Source: Iodobacter violaceini (lineage in GTDB: Bacteria > Pseudomonadota > Gammaproteobacteria > Burkholderiales > Chitinibacteraceae). From it: a stretch of DNA of 64,000 nt. The stretch covers positions 434,001 through 498,000 of the forward strand of contig NZ_JAAOLX010000003.1 in assembly GCF_011601265.1 (NCBI RefSeq), in the 5' to 3' direction. Below, piece after piece: positions 48,200 through 56,601 of the stretch. The number at the start of each line of letters is the position of its first letter. The stretch's first letter is position 1. The position numbers and the translations under genes were made by a program. A model generated the notes under the pieces. That model had not been told where the DNA came from, ran no database searches, and saw only the letters and a list, made by a program, of their open reading frames with translations.

Positions 48200-49362
48200 G
48201 CGCGTGTTGCGCTCCTTGGATTGCTGGCAGCGCACACATCAACTAACGCTGCATCGGCCATTTCTGCAAAGTCCCCGGGGTTTACGCTGGCAATTTGTAA
48301 ACTGCCCGGCAAGCCGACTTCAATAATCAGCGCCTGAACCGCAGCAATCAGCTCTCGGTCTGAAAGCGCATGCCCAAGCAAGGCCAAGCCCAATTCGCCA
48401 TAGGATTTTTTACAAACTAAGCGGTTAAAGTGCATAACCGAAGGCAGCAGTAAGGCATTAGCCACGCCATGAGGAATGCCATAACGAGCGCCAATTTGAT
48501 GCGCCATCGCATGGGTTAAACCAAGGCCCGCATTGGAAAACGCCATCCCCGCAAGATAAGAGCCCAGCATCATGGCTTCACGCGCGGCGGCGTTATTCCC
48601 CTGCCCAACCGCAACCGGCAAAGCATCACCAATCAGGCCGATCGCCCGATAGGCCAGCGCCTGTGTTAGCGGATTAGCGCCAAGCGCCACATACGCTTCG
48701 ATGGCATGCGTCAGCGCATCTACACCAGTTGCTGCCGTTAGCGATGCAGGCACGGCCAGCGTTAAGCTGGCATCAATAATGGCCAAATCAGGCAACATGG
48801 TTTCATGCAGGATCAGCTGCTTGATGTGGGTAACAGAATCCGTAACCACCGAAACATTGCTGGCTTCTGACCCTGTACCTGCGGTCGTTGGTATCGCAAC
48901 AAGCGGCAAACGACCACGGCTGATATTGGCCGGATCAACCAACTGAGCCACCGCCAGCCCGGGATGCAAAGCCAGCACCGCAATCGCCTTGGCGGTATCC
49001 AATACCGAGCCGCCGCCAAATGCAATCACCGCATCACAAACACTGGCGCGCAGCTGTGCGCATGCGACTTCCACTTTTGCGCTATCTGGCTCGCCCTGTG
49101 GATAAGGCATTGCTTCCCAGGCAATGCCTTGCCGCTCCAGCGAGCGGAATAAGCCATCGGCCAGGCCATTTTTTAATAAGAACTCATCAATCAAAACGAA
49201 GGCGCGCACGATGCCTCGCTGGCGTAAAGCGGCCCCCGCTTTGGCAACGGCTCCTGCCCCCATTAAGGTGGCCGGCGGAACATTAAAAGCACTCACCGTT
49301 TGCGCATTGAGCAAATCTATCGTTTGATAGATTGCACTATTCATCTCATTTTGATTAAACAT
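48160..49362 (-). CDS. eutG: Iron-type alcohol dehydrogenase EutG
   Basis: About 400 aa. It reduces acetaldehyde to ethanol and so recycles NAD inside the microcompartment. GGGSVLDTAKAIAVL (nucleotide binding), IPTTAGTGSEASNVSVV, DALTHAIEAYVAL and the metal-binding HAMAHQIGARYGIPHG loop match the group III family. The start is uncertain: ATG at 49362 (MFNQNEMNSAIYQ) overlaps eutJ by 8 nt, while 49344 (MNSAIYQ) aligns better with E. coli EutG. The N-terminal helix may be an encapsulation signal. Confidence 0.92.
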   Translation of the reverse strand: MFNQNEMNSAIYQTIDLLNAQTVSAFNVPPATLMGAGAVAKAGAALRQRGIVRAFVLIDEFLLKNGLADGLFRSLERQGIAWEAMPYPQGEPDSAKVEVACAQLRASVCDAVIAFGGGSVLDTAKAIAVLALHPGLAVAQLVDPANISRGRLPLVAIPTTAGTGSEASNVSVVTDSVTHIKQLILHETMLPDLAIIDASLTLAVPASLTAATGVDALTHAIEAYVALGANPLTQALAYRAIGLIGDALPVAVGQGNNAAAREAMMLGSYLAGMAFSNAGLGLTHAMAHQIGARYGIPHGVANALLLPSVMHFNRLVCKKSYGELGLALLGHALSDRELIAAVQALIIEVGLPGSLQIASVNPGDFAEMADAALVDVCAASNPRSATRAQIIEIYMHAWQR

Positions 49363-50215
49363 GGGCATTTCCATCTTCTGCAACGATGCTTAGGGCGTAA
49401 GCAGCGATCGCCAGTGGCGTCAAATAAATAGGGTGCCGGGGCAGATGAACCCGGTGATTGGGAAACTCATGAGCAAAGAGCGCTTGCACGCCCGGCATGG
49501 TGCAAGAGCCACCAGACAGATACAGATCTGCAACCTCATGCCCCACCAGATGATCTCGCACGATGTCGCTCATTTTTTCAAATACCGGCTTTACCACCGG
49601 CCAGATATCTTTACCCTGCGTTTTTTTAATCACATCGACGTCTTCTAAGGCCATACGCAAACTGCCTGCGAGCGTCAGCGAAATATGATGGCCGCCAGTT
49701 GGCTCGTCGCCCGAGTAAATCACCCGCCCGCCTTCCACCACCGCAATCCCCGTGGTGCCGCCGCCAATGTCCACCACCGCAGCACGATCGAGCTGCAGCA
49801 GATGCGCCACCGCTGAGGGTTCATCACAAACTCCGGTCACATTCAGCCCCGCCGCTTCCAGCACATTGACCGAAATTCGCGGATCCGTACCCGGTGGAAA
49901 CGAGGTAGCTGCATGGCTGAAACGCTGGCCAAAGATGCTTTCCAAGGTATCCAGATGACGGCGCAAGATTGTCACTGCGCCAAAGAAATCCCAAACAATG
50001 CCATCCCGAACCACGTCCGCCCAATCAAGGCACACGGCCAAAGGCTGGGCGTTTTGATCGACCACCATCGACACCACATCGCTGGTGCCTAAATCAATGC
50101 CCAGGGCCATAACGGGCTCTGCCCCGGCAGGTGTGGCATCATTCAACAAGGCATGCGCAAGATCTAATCGAGGCTGCAACCAGCTTTGAATATCACGAGG
50201 AGTCATAGTGGTCAT
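49355..50215 (-). CDS. eutJ: Chaperone-like ATPase EutJ
   Basis: 286 aa actin/Hsp70-type fold. Phosphate-1 MALGIDLGTSDVVSMVVDQ, phosphate-2 VVDIGGGTTGIAVVEGG and adenosine motif LYLSGGSCTMPG are clear. Its role in the ethanolamine pathway is unclear; a chaperone of shell or enzyme assembly is suspected. It ends inside the eutG start region. Confidence 0.92.
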   Translation of the reverse strand: MTTMTPRDIQSWLQPRLDLAHALLNDATPAGAEPVMALGIDLGTSDVVSMVVDQNAQPLAVCLDWADVVRDGIVWDFFGAVTILRRHLDTLESIFGQRFSHAATSFPPGTDPRISVNVLEAAGLNVTGVCDEPSAVAHLLQLDRAAVVDIGGGTTGIAVVEGGRVIYSGDEPTGGHHISLTLAGSLRMALEDVDVIKKTQGKDIWPVVKPVFEKMSDIVRDHLVGHEVADLYLSGGSCTMPGVQALFAHEFPNHRVHLPRHPIYLTPLAIAAYALSIVAEDGNAHV

Positions 50216-50219
50216 CTCA

Positions 50220-51638
50220 TCACACGATGCGGAAGTTGCCGGCCATCACACATCGACGCAGACGAACAAAGCTACGTGCAGAGGTGACACCCTCACCGGT
50301 TGGGGTGGAAATCGTCATCGTGGTCCAGCCTTCTCCTCCAAATCCTAAGCCGGCCAGATGAGGGCCATTTTTAACAAAGATGCTGGTATTCACGGCATTG
50401 GCCATGCGATCCAGATTGTCGATATTGCGTGAATGCATCCCTGCGGTATGTCGGCAGCCGCCTTCTAATTTCACCGCCAGATCAATTGCAGCATTTACAT
50501 TTGGCGCGCGAATCACCGGCAGCACGGGCATCATCAGCTCGGTCACGGCAAAGGGATGACTGGCGGGTGTTTCTACAAAGAGTAAGCGCGTATCGGCGGG
50601 TACATCGAGGCCAATCGCCGCAGCAATCCTGGTGGCATCACGGCCAACCCAATCACGGCTCACTGTGCCATGGCCGCTTTCATCGACCTTGGTCAGTAAT
50701 ACTTTTTCCAAGCGTTCTGCTTGCTCAGCCGTTAATTCAACGGCCTTGTGTTTCTTCATCTCGCTTTTTAGGGCGTCGCACACGCTGTCCACCACGATGA
50801 CTTCTTTTTCCAGCACGCAGATCATGTTGTTATCAAACGAAGCGCCCCAAACAATGCTTTCGCCTGCACGGGCAAGATCGGCCGTTTCATCCACCACCAC
50901 GGGTGGATTACCAGCACCTGCCGCAATCAAGCGTTTATCGGTAATCGAGCGTGCGGCATCAACCACCGCCTCTCCACCTGTCACCACCAATAAATGAATG
51001 CCCGGATATTTAAATAAGCGCTGAGCGGCTTCGAGGGTTGGCTTGGCGATCGTCACCAGCGTATTGGCCGGGCCGCCCGCAGCCACAATGGCTTCATTCA
51101 AAACGGTAATGGCACGTTGCGATGTTTTCTTAGCTGCTGGATGAGGTGCGAACACCACGGTATTGCCCGCAGAAATCATGCTGATCGCGTTGTTAATCAC
51201 GGTGGCAGCGGGGTTGGTCGATGGCGTTACAGAAGCAATCACCCCCCATGCGGCGTTTTCGATAATGGTGAGGCCGTCATCACCAGTCAGCACTTTGGCT
51301 TCTAAACATTCCACGCCTGGAGTGAGGCGGGCTTGAGAAATATTCTTAGTAATCTTGTCATCGACACGGCCCATGCCGGTTTCAGCCACAGCCATTTCGG
51401 CCAGCTCTTTTGCACAGGCTTCACCAGCGCTGCGAATCGCAGCCACAACTAAGCGGCGCATCGAAACGGAAGATAATGCTTTTTGGGCTTCGATTGCGGC
51501 GGCAACAGCGTCGTCAAGTTCAGCAAACACGCCAGCTGGCAGCTTTGCTACAGGGGCCGCCGCTACGGCAGAGGCTGGCTGCATCGAGGCAATCACCGCC
51601 CGAACAACCTGTTCTATTTCCTTCGCTTTCAAATCCAC
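50220..51638 (-). CDS. eutE: Acetaldehyde dehydrogenase, CoA-acylating
   Basis: 472 aa. It oxidises acetaldehyde to acetyl-CoA with NAD. The N-terminal helix (MDLKAKEIEQVVRAVIASM) resembles the encapsulation peptide of other EutE/PduP proteins, followed by an Ala/Pro linker. The aldehyde dehydrogenase domain has VTPSTNPAATVINN, VVTGGEAVVDAA, GAGNPPVVVDETADL and the catalytic Cys in NNMICVLEKEVIV. C-terminal GGEGWTTMTISTPTGEG is standard. Confidence 0.95.
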   Translation of the reverse strand: MDLKAKEIEQVVRAVIASMQPASAVAAAPVAKLPAGVFAELDDAVAAAIEAQKALSSVSMRRLVVAAIRSAGEACAKELAEMAVAETGMGRVDDKITKNISQARLTPGVECLEAKVLTGDDGLTIIENAAWGVIASVTPSTNPAATVINNAISMISAGNTVVFAPHPAAKKTSQRAITVLNEAIVAAGGPANTLVTIAKPTLEAAQRLFKYPGIHLLVVTGGEAVVDAARSITDKRLIAAGAGNPPVVVDETADLARAGESIVWGASFDNNMICVLEKEVIVVDSVCDALKSEMKKHKAVELTAEQAERLEKVLLTKVDESGHGTVSRDWVGRDATRIAAAIGLDVPADTRLLFVETPASHPFAVTELMMPVLPVIRAPNVNAAIDLAVKLEGGCRHTAGMHSRNIDNLDRMANAVNTSIFVKNGPHLAGLGFGGEGWTTMTISTPTGEGVTSARSFVRLRRCVMAGNFRIV

Positions 51639-51671
51639 AATCTGTCTCCTGTTCTGTACTCAAACACGGGC

Positions 51672-51956
51672 TTACTTGTGATAAGCCACAGCACCATCGA
51701 GTACGACTTCATCAATAATGCCCACGACACACAGATCGACCGGAGCACCTTCGCTGGTCGATTCACGAGCCGAGCTACCAGAAACCAGCAGCACCCATTC
51801 GCCATTGCCTCCGCCGATACTGTCTGCCGCAACATGCAACTCGCCACTGGGCACACCACTGGCATCAATCATCTTTACTAACAACAAACGTTCACGCGTT
51901 AAAGCCGCATGTTTAACGGTTGAAACAACCTGTCCAACAACCACACCCAGCCTCAT
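51672..51956 (-). CDS. eutN: BMC vertex protein EutN
   Basis: 94 aa from ATG at 51956 with GGAG 6 bases upstream (MRLGVVVGQVVSTVKHAAL). EutN/CcmL fold; pentamers cap the polyhedral vertices. Blocks include LLVKMIDASG, ADSIGGGNGEWVLLVSGSSAR and PVDLCVVGIIDEV. The usual second copy is not needed; the enterobacterial operon also has one. Confidence 0.93.
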   Translation of the reverse strand: MRLGVVVGQVVSTVKHAALTRERLLLVKMIDASGVPSGELHVAADSIGGGNGEWVLLVSGSSARESTSEGAPVDLCVVGIIDEVVLDGAVAYHK

Positions 51957-52049
51957 AACGAGCTCCAATTCATAAAATTCAGGCAAAGCAATTCCCTGCC
52001 TGCTATTTCGGCATTTCCAGAATTCAGAGGGAAATCAACAGCAAGGTGA

Positions 52050-52073
52050 GCCGACGCGCCTCAGCGCACCGGC
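52050..52073 (-). other. mRNA hairpin between eutM and eutN
   Basis: GCCGGTGCGC, TGAG, GCGCGTCGGC on the - strand: two 4-bp GC stems separated by a symmetric GT/GT internal loop. It follows the gene for the most abundant shell protein and could protect or set apart its mRNA. Confidence 0.55.
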
Positions 52074-52088
52074 AGGGGTACTACCAGA

Positions 52089-52379
52089 TCAGTCGAAATC
52101 CTTGCTATCCATCTTGATTGGAAAAACATCTTCCAAATCAGAATGCGGACGTGGAATAACGTGTACAGAAACTAACTCACCAATACGCTGAGCCGCTGCT
52201 GCACCTGCATCTGTAGCCGCTTTACATGCCGCAACATCACCACGAACCATGGCCGTCACTAAGCCGCCACCGATGCTTTTCACACCGACCAGCTTTACAC
52301 GGGCCGCCTTTACCATCGCATCGGAAGCTTCAATCAGAGCGACCATACCGCGTGTTTCAATCATGCCAAGTGCTTCCAT
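52089..52379 (-). CDS. eutM: Major BMC shell protein EutM
   Basis: 96 aa from ATG at 52379, with AAGGAG 7 bases upstream ([20 protein letters not shown]); a TTG two codons earlier is unlikely. Near-identical to E. coli Eut[58 protein letters not shown]. Hexamers with a small central pore tile the facets. Confidence 0.97.
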   Translation of the reverse strand: MEALGMIETRGMVALIEASDAMVKAARVKLVGVKSIGGGLVTAMVRGDVAACKAATDAGAAAAQRIGELVSVHVIPRPHSDLEDVFPIKMDSKDFD

Positions 52380-52416
52380 TTTCAAACTCCTTAAGGGTGG
52401 TTAAATCTAAAACAAA

Positions 52417-53448
52417 TTAACTTCGGGTCAGCCCGGCCACGGCCAAATCTGGCTGTGATCGTGCGTCACCCGATGGGGCCATCTTCATTGCCAGCAGGCT
52501 GACTTGCACCATATCTTCAGCGGTACAGCCACGCGACAAATCGTGGTAAGGCAGGCACAGCCCCTGAATCATTGGGCCTAGTGCCGTATATGCGCCCATA
52601 CGCTGGGCAATTTTGTAGCCAATATTGCCTGCTTCTAAGCTTGGAAAAACCAGCACATTGGCACGCCCGGCCACCGGGCTGTCTTTGGCTTTTTGCGCAG
52701 CGACTTCCGGCACCATGGCGGCATCAAATTGCAGCTCACCATCGACGCTTAAATCAGGCCGGCGCTCACGCACCAAACGGGTGGCTTCCCGCACCGCATC
52801 CACCGAGGCATGGCGCGCACTGCCCAAAGTCGAAAATGACAGCATGGCAATATGCGGCTCTAAGCCCGTCACACGCCGATAGCTATCAGCGGCGCTAATG
52901 GCAATATCAGAGAGCTGTGCTGGCGTTGGATGCGGCACCACACCACAATCGGTAAAGACCAAAGGCTGGCCATCATCTGGCGGCAACATAAAAAAGATCG
53001 ACGACACCGTTTTATTGCCTTCAGCCAAACCCACTACACGTAAAGCCGCACGCAATACATTGCTGGTTGGGGAGGAGTTCCCGCCCACCACGCAATCCAC
53101 ATCCCCCGCCATGAGCATCGCTCCGGCAAACCACAAAGGGTCTTTCAATAATGCTGCTAACTCTTCTTCGCTCTTGCCTGGCATACGCTCCGCAAGGGCT
53201 GCGATATACGCGGGTAATCTGGCCGATGTTTGCGGATCAATCATTGGCACCCGCCCAAGCGGCAGATGCTCCTGATGGCAAAACGCCCGCATTTCAAAGG
53301 GGTTACCCAGTAATACCGGCTGCGCATAACCCGCTTCGGCTAAATAAAACGCTGCACGCACACTTCTGGCGTCAAGGCTGTCTGGAAATACCAAACGCGC
53401 AGGACAAGCTAAGGCTGCGGTGCGGCATTGGTCTAACAAAGTCATCAA
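52417..53448 (-). CDS. eutD: Phosphate acetyltransferase EutD
   Basis: 343 aa. It converts acetyl-CoA to acetyl phosphate, releasing CoA inside the compartment. Phosphotransacetylase blocks: RLVFPDSLDARSVRAAFYL, DVDCVVGGNSSPTSNVLRAA, FTDCGVVPHPTPAQLSDIAI, VLVFPSLEAGNIGYKIAQR and GPMIQGLCLPYHDLSRG. It overlaps eutT by 4 nt. Confidence 0.94.
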   Translation of the reverse strand: MMTLLDQCRTAALACPARLVFPDSLDARSVRAAFYLAEAGYAQPVLLGNPFEMRAFCHQEHLPLGRVPMIDPQTSARLPAYIAALAERMPGKSEEELAALLKDPLWFAGAMLMAGDVDCVVGGNSSPTSNVLRAALRVVGLAEGNKTVSSIFFMLPPDDGQPLVFTDCGVVPHPTPAQLSDIAISAADSYRRVTGLEPHIAMLSFSTLGSARHASVDAVREATRLVRERRPDLSVDGELQFDAAMVPEVAAQKAKDSPVAGRANVLVFPSLEAGNIGYKIAQRMGAYTALGPMIQGLCLPYHDLSRGCTAEDMVQVSLLAMKMAPSGDARSQPDLAVAGLTRS

Positions 53449-54263
53449 TGGCCTCCCAAATTAGGCAAAGGTTTGCCTGCTTCTTGCAGCAGCACCAAAA
53501 TCATCAGCACATAAACTGCACTGGAAAGCCGGTTAAGGGCTTGCAAAATATCAGGCCGGGACAGCTCAAAATCACGATCAATATAAAGATCTGCGGCCTG
53601 AACTTCGCATTCACGAATCCGCGCACGCAGTAAATTAAGCCTGGCGATGCTTGCCCCATGCTCAAGCGCAGGAACGATATGATCGTGGCCCAGCTCTTTT
53701 AATGGCTGGTGCGACAGGGAGTGAATGCGCGCTTCATCTAAATCACCCATCGAAATAGCCGGCATTGGCTCACCACTTACCTCGGCACGTAAAACATTGC
53801 CCAGCCATGAACGGATATCGGCCAGCATATGCGCCAGCGCCTTGCGCCTGCCCTGTGGATCAAACTCTGTTTGTGCCCAAATCGCCAGAGCGATGGTGCT
53901 ATCGAGTAAGCCACGTAAACGGATACGCTCATCATTTTTGGCCACCATCGTGCTGGCATTCAAATGCGTCATCGCGGCAGATTTACGTGCAACAACTTGC
54001 TGGCAAAGGGCGCAATGCGCGGCGTGGTGCTCTGCATCGCCCGTCAATACATGCACCGGCGCGAGGACAACTTTTCCATCTGCACCGGCCTGCTCTACAA
54101 ACACACTGCCGTCCGCATTGATAAACTTCACGACTAAATGGCGGTCTTCAATTAAAGAGCGCGCCGCAGGCGTCAGCCGCGCATGTGCGGGAAGTTGAAT
54201 CTCGGTGCCTGTAGTGCGGCCAAAGTGCTCACGCAGCCAGTCTTCAGTAATGAAGGTCATCAT
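53445..54263 (-). CDS. eutT: Corrinoid adenosyltransferase EutT, variant metal motif
   Basis: 272 aa. It makes adenosylcobalamin from cob(II)alamin and ATP for EutBC. Blocks shared with E. coli EutT: FITEDWLR, EIQLPAHARLTPAARSLIE, LDSTIALAIWAQ, LSHQPLKELGHDHIVPALEHG and RPDILQALNRLSSAVYVLMIL. The family motif is H-X11-CC-X2-C; here the four positions are H71, His83, C84 and C87, so the first Cys of the pair is replaced by His. Whether this changes metal choice (Fe or Zn) is unknown. Confidence 0.93.
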   Translation of the reverse strand: MMTFITEDWLREHFGRTTGTEIQLPAHARLTPAARSLIEDRHLVVKFINADGSVFVEQAGADGKVVLAPVHVLTGDAEHHAAHCALCQQVVARKSAAMTHLNASTMVAKNDERIRLRGLLDSTIALAIWAQTEFDPQGRRKALAHMLADIRSWLGNVLRAEVSGEPMPAISMGDLDEARIHSLSHQPLKELGHDHIVPALEHGASIARLNLLRARIRECEVQAADLYIDRDFELSRPDILQALNRLSSAVYVLMILVLLQEAGKPLPNLGGH

Positions 54264-54275
54264 GCGTCAAACTCC

Positions 54276-55010
54276 TTAGCAATCTTGCCAATTCGCCGGA
54301 TAAGCCACGTATAAAAAGGACACTTTGCCAGGCGTGCCAAATTCGATGCTGGAATTTTTAGGAATAAAAATCACGTCGCCAGCCTTGGCGATGGCGGTTT
54401 CGCCATCGCAGCGAATATGCAGCTCGCCATCCAGCACGATATCAATCTCGTCGTAACGCAGCGTCCATGGGAAAAAGCTGTTTTCCCATTGCATAAAACC
54501 AGCCGCCATCGTGCTGCCGTCGGCACCGGTAATCACATCGGCAATCCCGATCTGATTCGCTCCAGCCCCTTCAAGTAAGCCCATTTTTACCGAGCTGCCT
54601 GTTACACGCTTAATGCCGCTTTTTAAGGTAATTGATTCATAGCCAGCCACTGCCGAAGCAGTCGGTGCCGTGGCCGCAGTGGCCTGCTCTGCCGCCACTT
54701 TACGTACCAATTGATCAATCACGTTTTCCGGCACGCTGCCTGCGGGCAACTGCGCCAATACAGCCTGGCGAATCGCCGCGAGTGAGGCTTCATGCTCAGT
54801 TGCAGGCGTGGCGGCTGAAGTCACCGGTGCAGAGCCAGCCATCGAAGCAGGTGTTTTACCCGCAAGCACTTCAATAATCTCAACCCCTAAGCGCTCAGCA
54901 ACCATGCGCGCCTCTGCCGTCAAAATGCAATCGGGCAGGGTAATTTCGATTCGGGTTTTACCTTCGGCGTGTGCTGCACGAAGGGCGTCGGCAGTGATCA
55001 ATTGCTTCAT
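54276..55010 (-). CDS. eutQ: Cupin-fold acetate kinase EutQ
   Basis: 244 aa. The C-terminal cupin domain (RVTGSSVKMGLLEGAGANQIG, EIDIVLDGELHIRCDGETAI, GDVIFIPKNSSIEFGTPG) matches EutQ, reported in Salmonella as an acetate kinase that makes ATP from EutD's acetyl phosphate. The N-terminal part (residues 1-120) is a linker-rich region less conserved. It overlaps eutP by 4 nt. Confidence 0.92.
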   Translation of the reverse strand: MKQLITADALRAAHAEGKTRIEITLPDCILTAEARMVAERLGVEIIEVLAGKTPASMAGSAPVTSAATPATEHEASLAAIRQAVLAQLPAGSVPENVIDQLVRKVAAEQATAATAPTASAVAGYESITLKSGIKRVTGSSVKMGLLEGAGANQIGIADVITGADGSTMAAGFMQWENSFFPWTLRYDEIDIVLDGELHIRCDGETAIAKAGDVIFIPKNSSIEFGTPGKVSFLYVAYPANWQDC

Positions 55011-55492
55011 ACTCTAATAACTCCTTGCGGTAGGCAGTCTTTATCCGTACTACCCATGAGAGAGGATTTCAGTACGGCCACCGTTTCAGGCCAATAACTG
55101 GAAACCTGGAAAATTTCGCCCACAAACCCGTGTTCACGCAGCATGGCTTCAACGGCATCAGGATCAGCATCTTCTAAATCAACTTGGCTAATCACACCCA
55201 GCACCCGCTTACCGCCATATACACTCAGCAAACCCGGCGGCATCCGATACTGCATATCATTAGCGGCATGCACGTAGACCAGTACATCCACATCATTCAC
55301 GGTATTGATCAAGGCGCTATAGAGACGAGGATGATTAAAAAATTCGCCCGGCGTATCCACCCCGCCCTTGCCATCGAATTCCAATGCCTGGGTTTTTTGT
55401 GCCACCAGCCCATCGCCCTGCAAGGCGTGAAATAAGGTTGATTTACCTGCGGCAACGGAGCCCACCATGGCGTAATGAATCGTCTTCTGCAT
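55007..55492 (-). CDS. eutP: EutP P-loop nucleotide-binding protein
   Basis: 161 aa from ATG at 55492, which shares bases with the eutS stop (TAATG). The P loop is GSVAAGKS, then switch-like DTPGEFFNHPRLYSAL and base motif VISQVDLEDAD (SQVD in place of NKxD). EutP/PduV family; acetate kinase activity has been reported for the Salmonella protein. Its role in the compartment is otherwise unsettled. Confidence 0.92.
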   Translation of the reverse strand: MQKTIHYAMVGSVAAGKSTLFHALQGDGLVAQKTQALEFDGKGGVDTPGEFFNHPRLYSALINTVNDVDVLVYVHAANDMQYRMPPGLLSVYGGKRVLGVISQVDLEDADPDAVEAMLREHGFVGEIFQVSSYWPETVAVLKSSLMGSTDKDCLPQGVIRV

Positions 55493-55827
55493 TAGCTGCG
55501 CGTCTGTACGCAAATGGTGTAGCCAAGCACACGTTGCAGGCCAAGAATGGTTTGATTTAAGGCTTCTTCTACCGATCCGGTTGATCCGTAAATCACCAGA
55601 GCCCCAGAAAACCGGTCTAAAAAACCGATATGAATATTGGCAGCCTTGCTGGCAAAATCACCGGCGATCATGGCGGTTTCACCCGGTGTGAGCGTCATGA
55701 TTCCAATCGCCTCAGCCGTCGGCACGCCAATCTTTTTGGCCAGCTCTTCAGTTGGATGTGAAATCAAATGTGCCAGCGTCACTTGCTTGCCGGGTACAAA
55801 CTCCTGAATGATCCTTTCCTTGTCCAT
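55492..55827 (-). CDS. eutS: BMC shell protein EutS, first gene of the operon
   Basis: 111 aa from ATG at 55827, matching E. coli EutS in length and start ([20 protein letters not shown]). Circularly permuted BMC domain that forms bent hexamers. Blocks [20 protein letters not shown] and [20 protein letters not shown] are nearly unchanged. The open frame extends 52 codons further upstream to 55983 without family likeness. Confidence 0.95.
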   Translation of the reverse strand: MDKERIIQEFVPGKQVTLAHLISHPTEELAKKIGVPTAEAIGIMTLTPGETAMIAGDFASKAANIHIGFLDRFSGALVIYGSTGSVEEALNQTILGLQRVLGYTICVQTRS

Positions 55828-56265
55828 GCCAGCCTGCCGTATAAATTGCTGATTCAGACCGCATACTAATTCGCCACTCAAATAAGCCACTATCAAAAAT
55901 CGGCAACAATTTACGTGCAAATTTACACAACAGAAAAGGAAGCATTTTTTGCTGAAGCGGGGAACAATAAGGCCATAAGGCAATGGATTAGCCAGCAGAA
56001 TGTGTAAAGCAGAAGGGAGGAGGAACGGTGATGAGCTAAGAATTAAGCGGCTAAAAAGTGAGCAAGTTAAAACACAACGCCGACAAAAATCCTTGCCTCA
56101 TGTCAATCATTTTTTAAGAATGCAGTCTGAACTTACAAGGAACGAGCCGCATGACATCGCCGTTATCTTTTATGTTCAAAAACCATAAGCAGAACAGAAG
56201 CCCTTCAGCCAGCCATGTATTGAGTACATAGGCAATTTGTGCTGAGGAGGTATACAATCCGCCCA
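55828..56265 (-). promoter_or_regulatory. Probable eut operon promoter region
   Basis: About 440 bases between eutS and the divergent riboswitch hold no gene. EutR should act here. A CRP-like dyad is visible on the - strand at 55913-55928 (TGTGTAAATTTGCACG), one base from TGTG-N8-CAC symmetry at its edge; support is weak. No cobalamin riboswitch is seen on the eut side. Confidence 0.4.
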
Positions 56266-56457
56266 TTCTAAGGTGCTCGAAAGAGTAAAACGGGAAACAG
56301 GTTTAAATCCTGTGCTGCCCCTGCAACGGTAAGCAAGTAAAAATACATCGGGTAAACCACTGTCTGAGCAAGATGGGAAGGTGATGTATTGGATCTGTAA
56401 ATTGAGCGCGCTCACATTGACAGATCTGCTTGTAAGCCCGGAGACCGGCCTTACAAC
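56266..56457 (+). promoter_or_regulatory. Cobalamin riboswitch upstream of btuB copy 2
   Basis: Same core as the element at 38030: AAGGTGCTCGAAAGAGTAAA, CAGG...CCTG stem, GCTGCCCCTGCAACGGTAA (56314-56332), CACTGTCTGAGCAAGATGGG and B12 box AAGCCCGGAGACCGGCC (56434-56450). The core is nearly identical to copy 1, while the variable stem between them has diverged. It heads the btuB-cobU-cbiB-cobD-cobO-cbiA row. Confidence 0.95.
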
Positions 56458-56601
56458 CTTCGCCCTCCGGGCAAAGGTCAACCACGCGCGGCAGGGTAGC
56501 CGAAGCGAGCTTGATTCATCGTGCTTTTGCGCCTTGTTTCCTCTCTGCCTCCTCCTTGTCATCATTACCCCTCTTGGGTGATGGCGCTCAGGAGATCAAT
56601 C

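Noticed and set aside
40304-55983. Propanediol (pdu) rather than ethanolamine metabolosome
   Set aside because: The signature enzyme is EutBC, not diol dehydratase, and EutH, EutT, EutQ and EutR are all present.
55828-55983. 52-codon N-terminal extension of EutS
   Set aside because: Cys-rich and unlike any EutS; the ATG at 55827 gives the exact family length.
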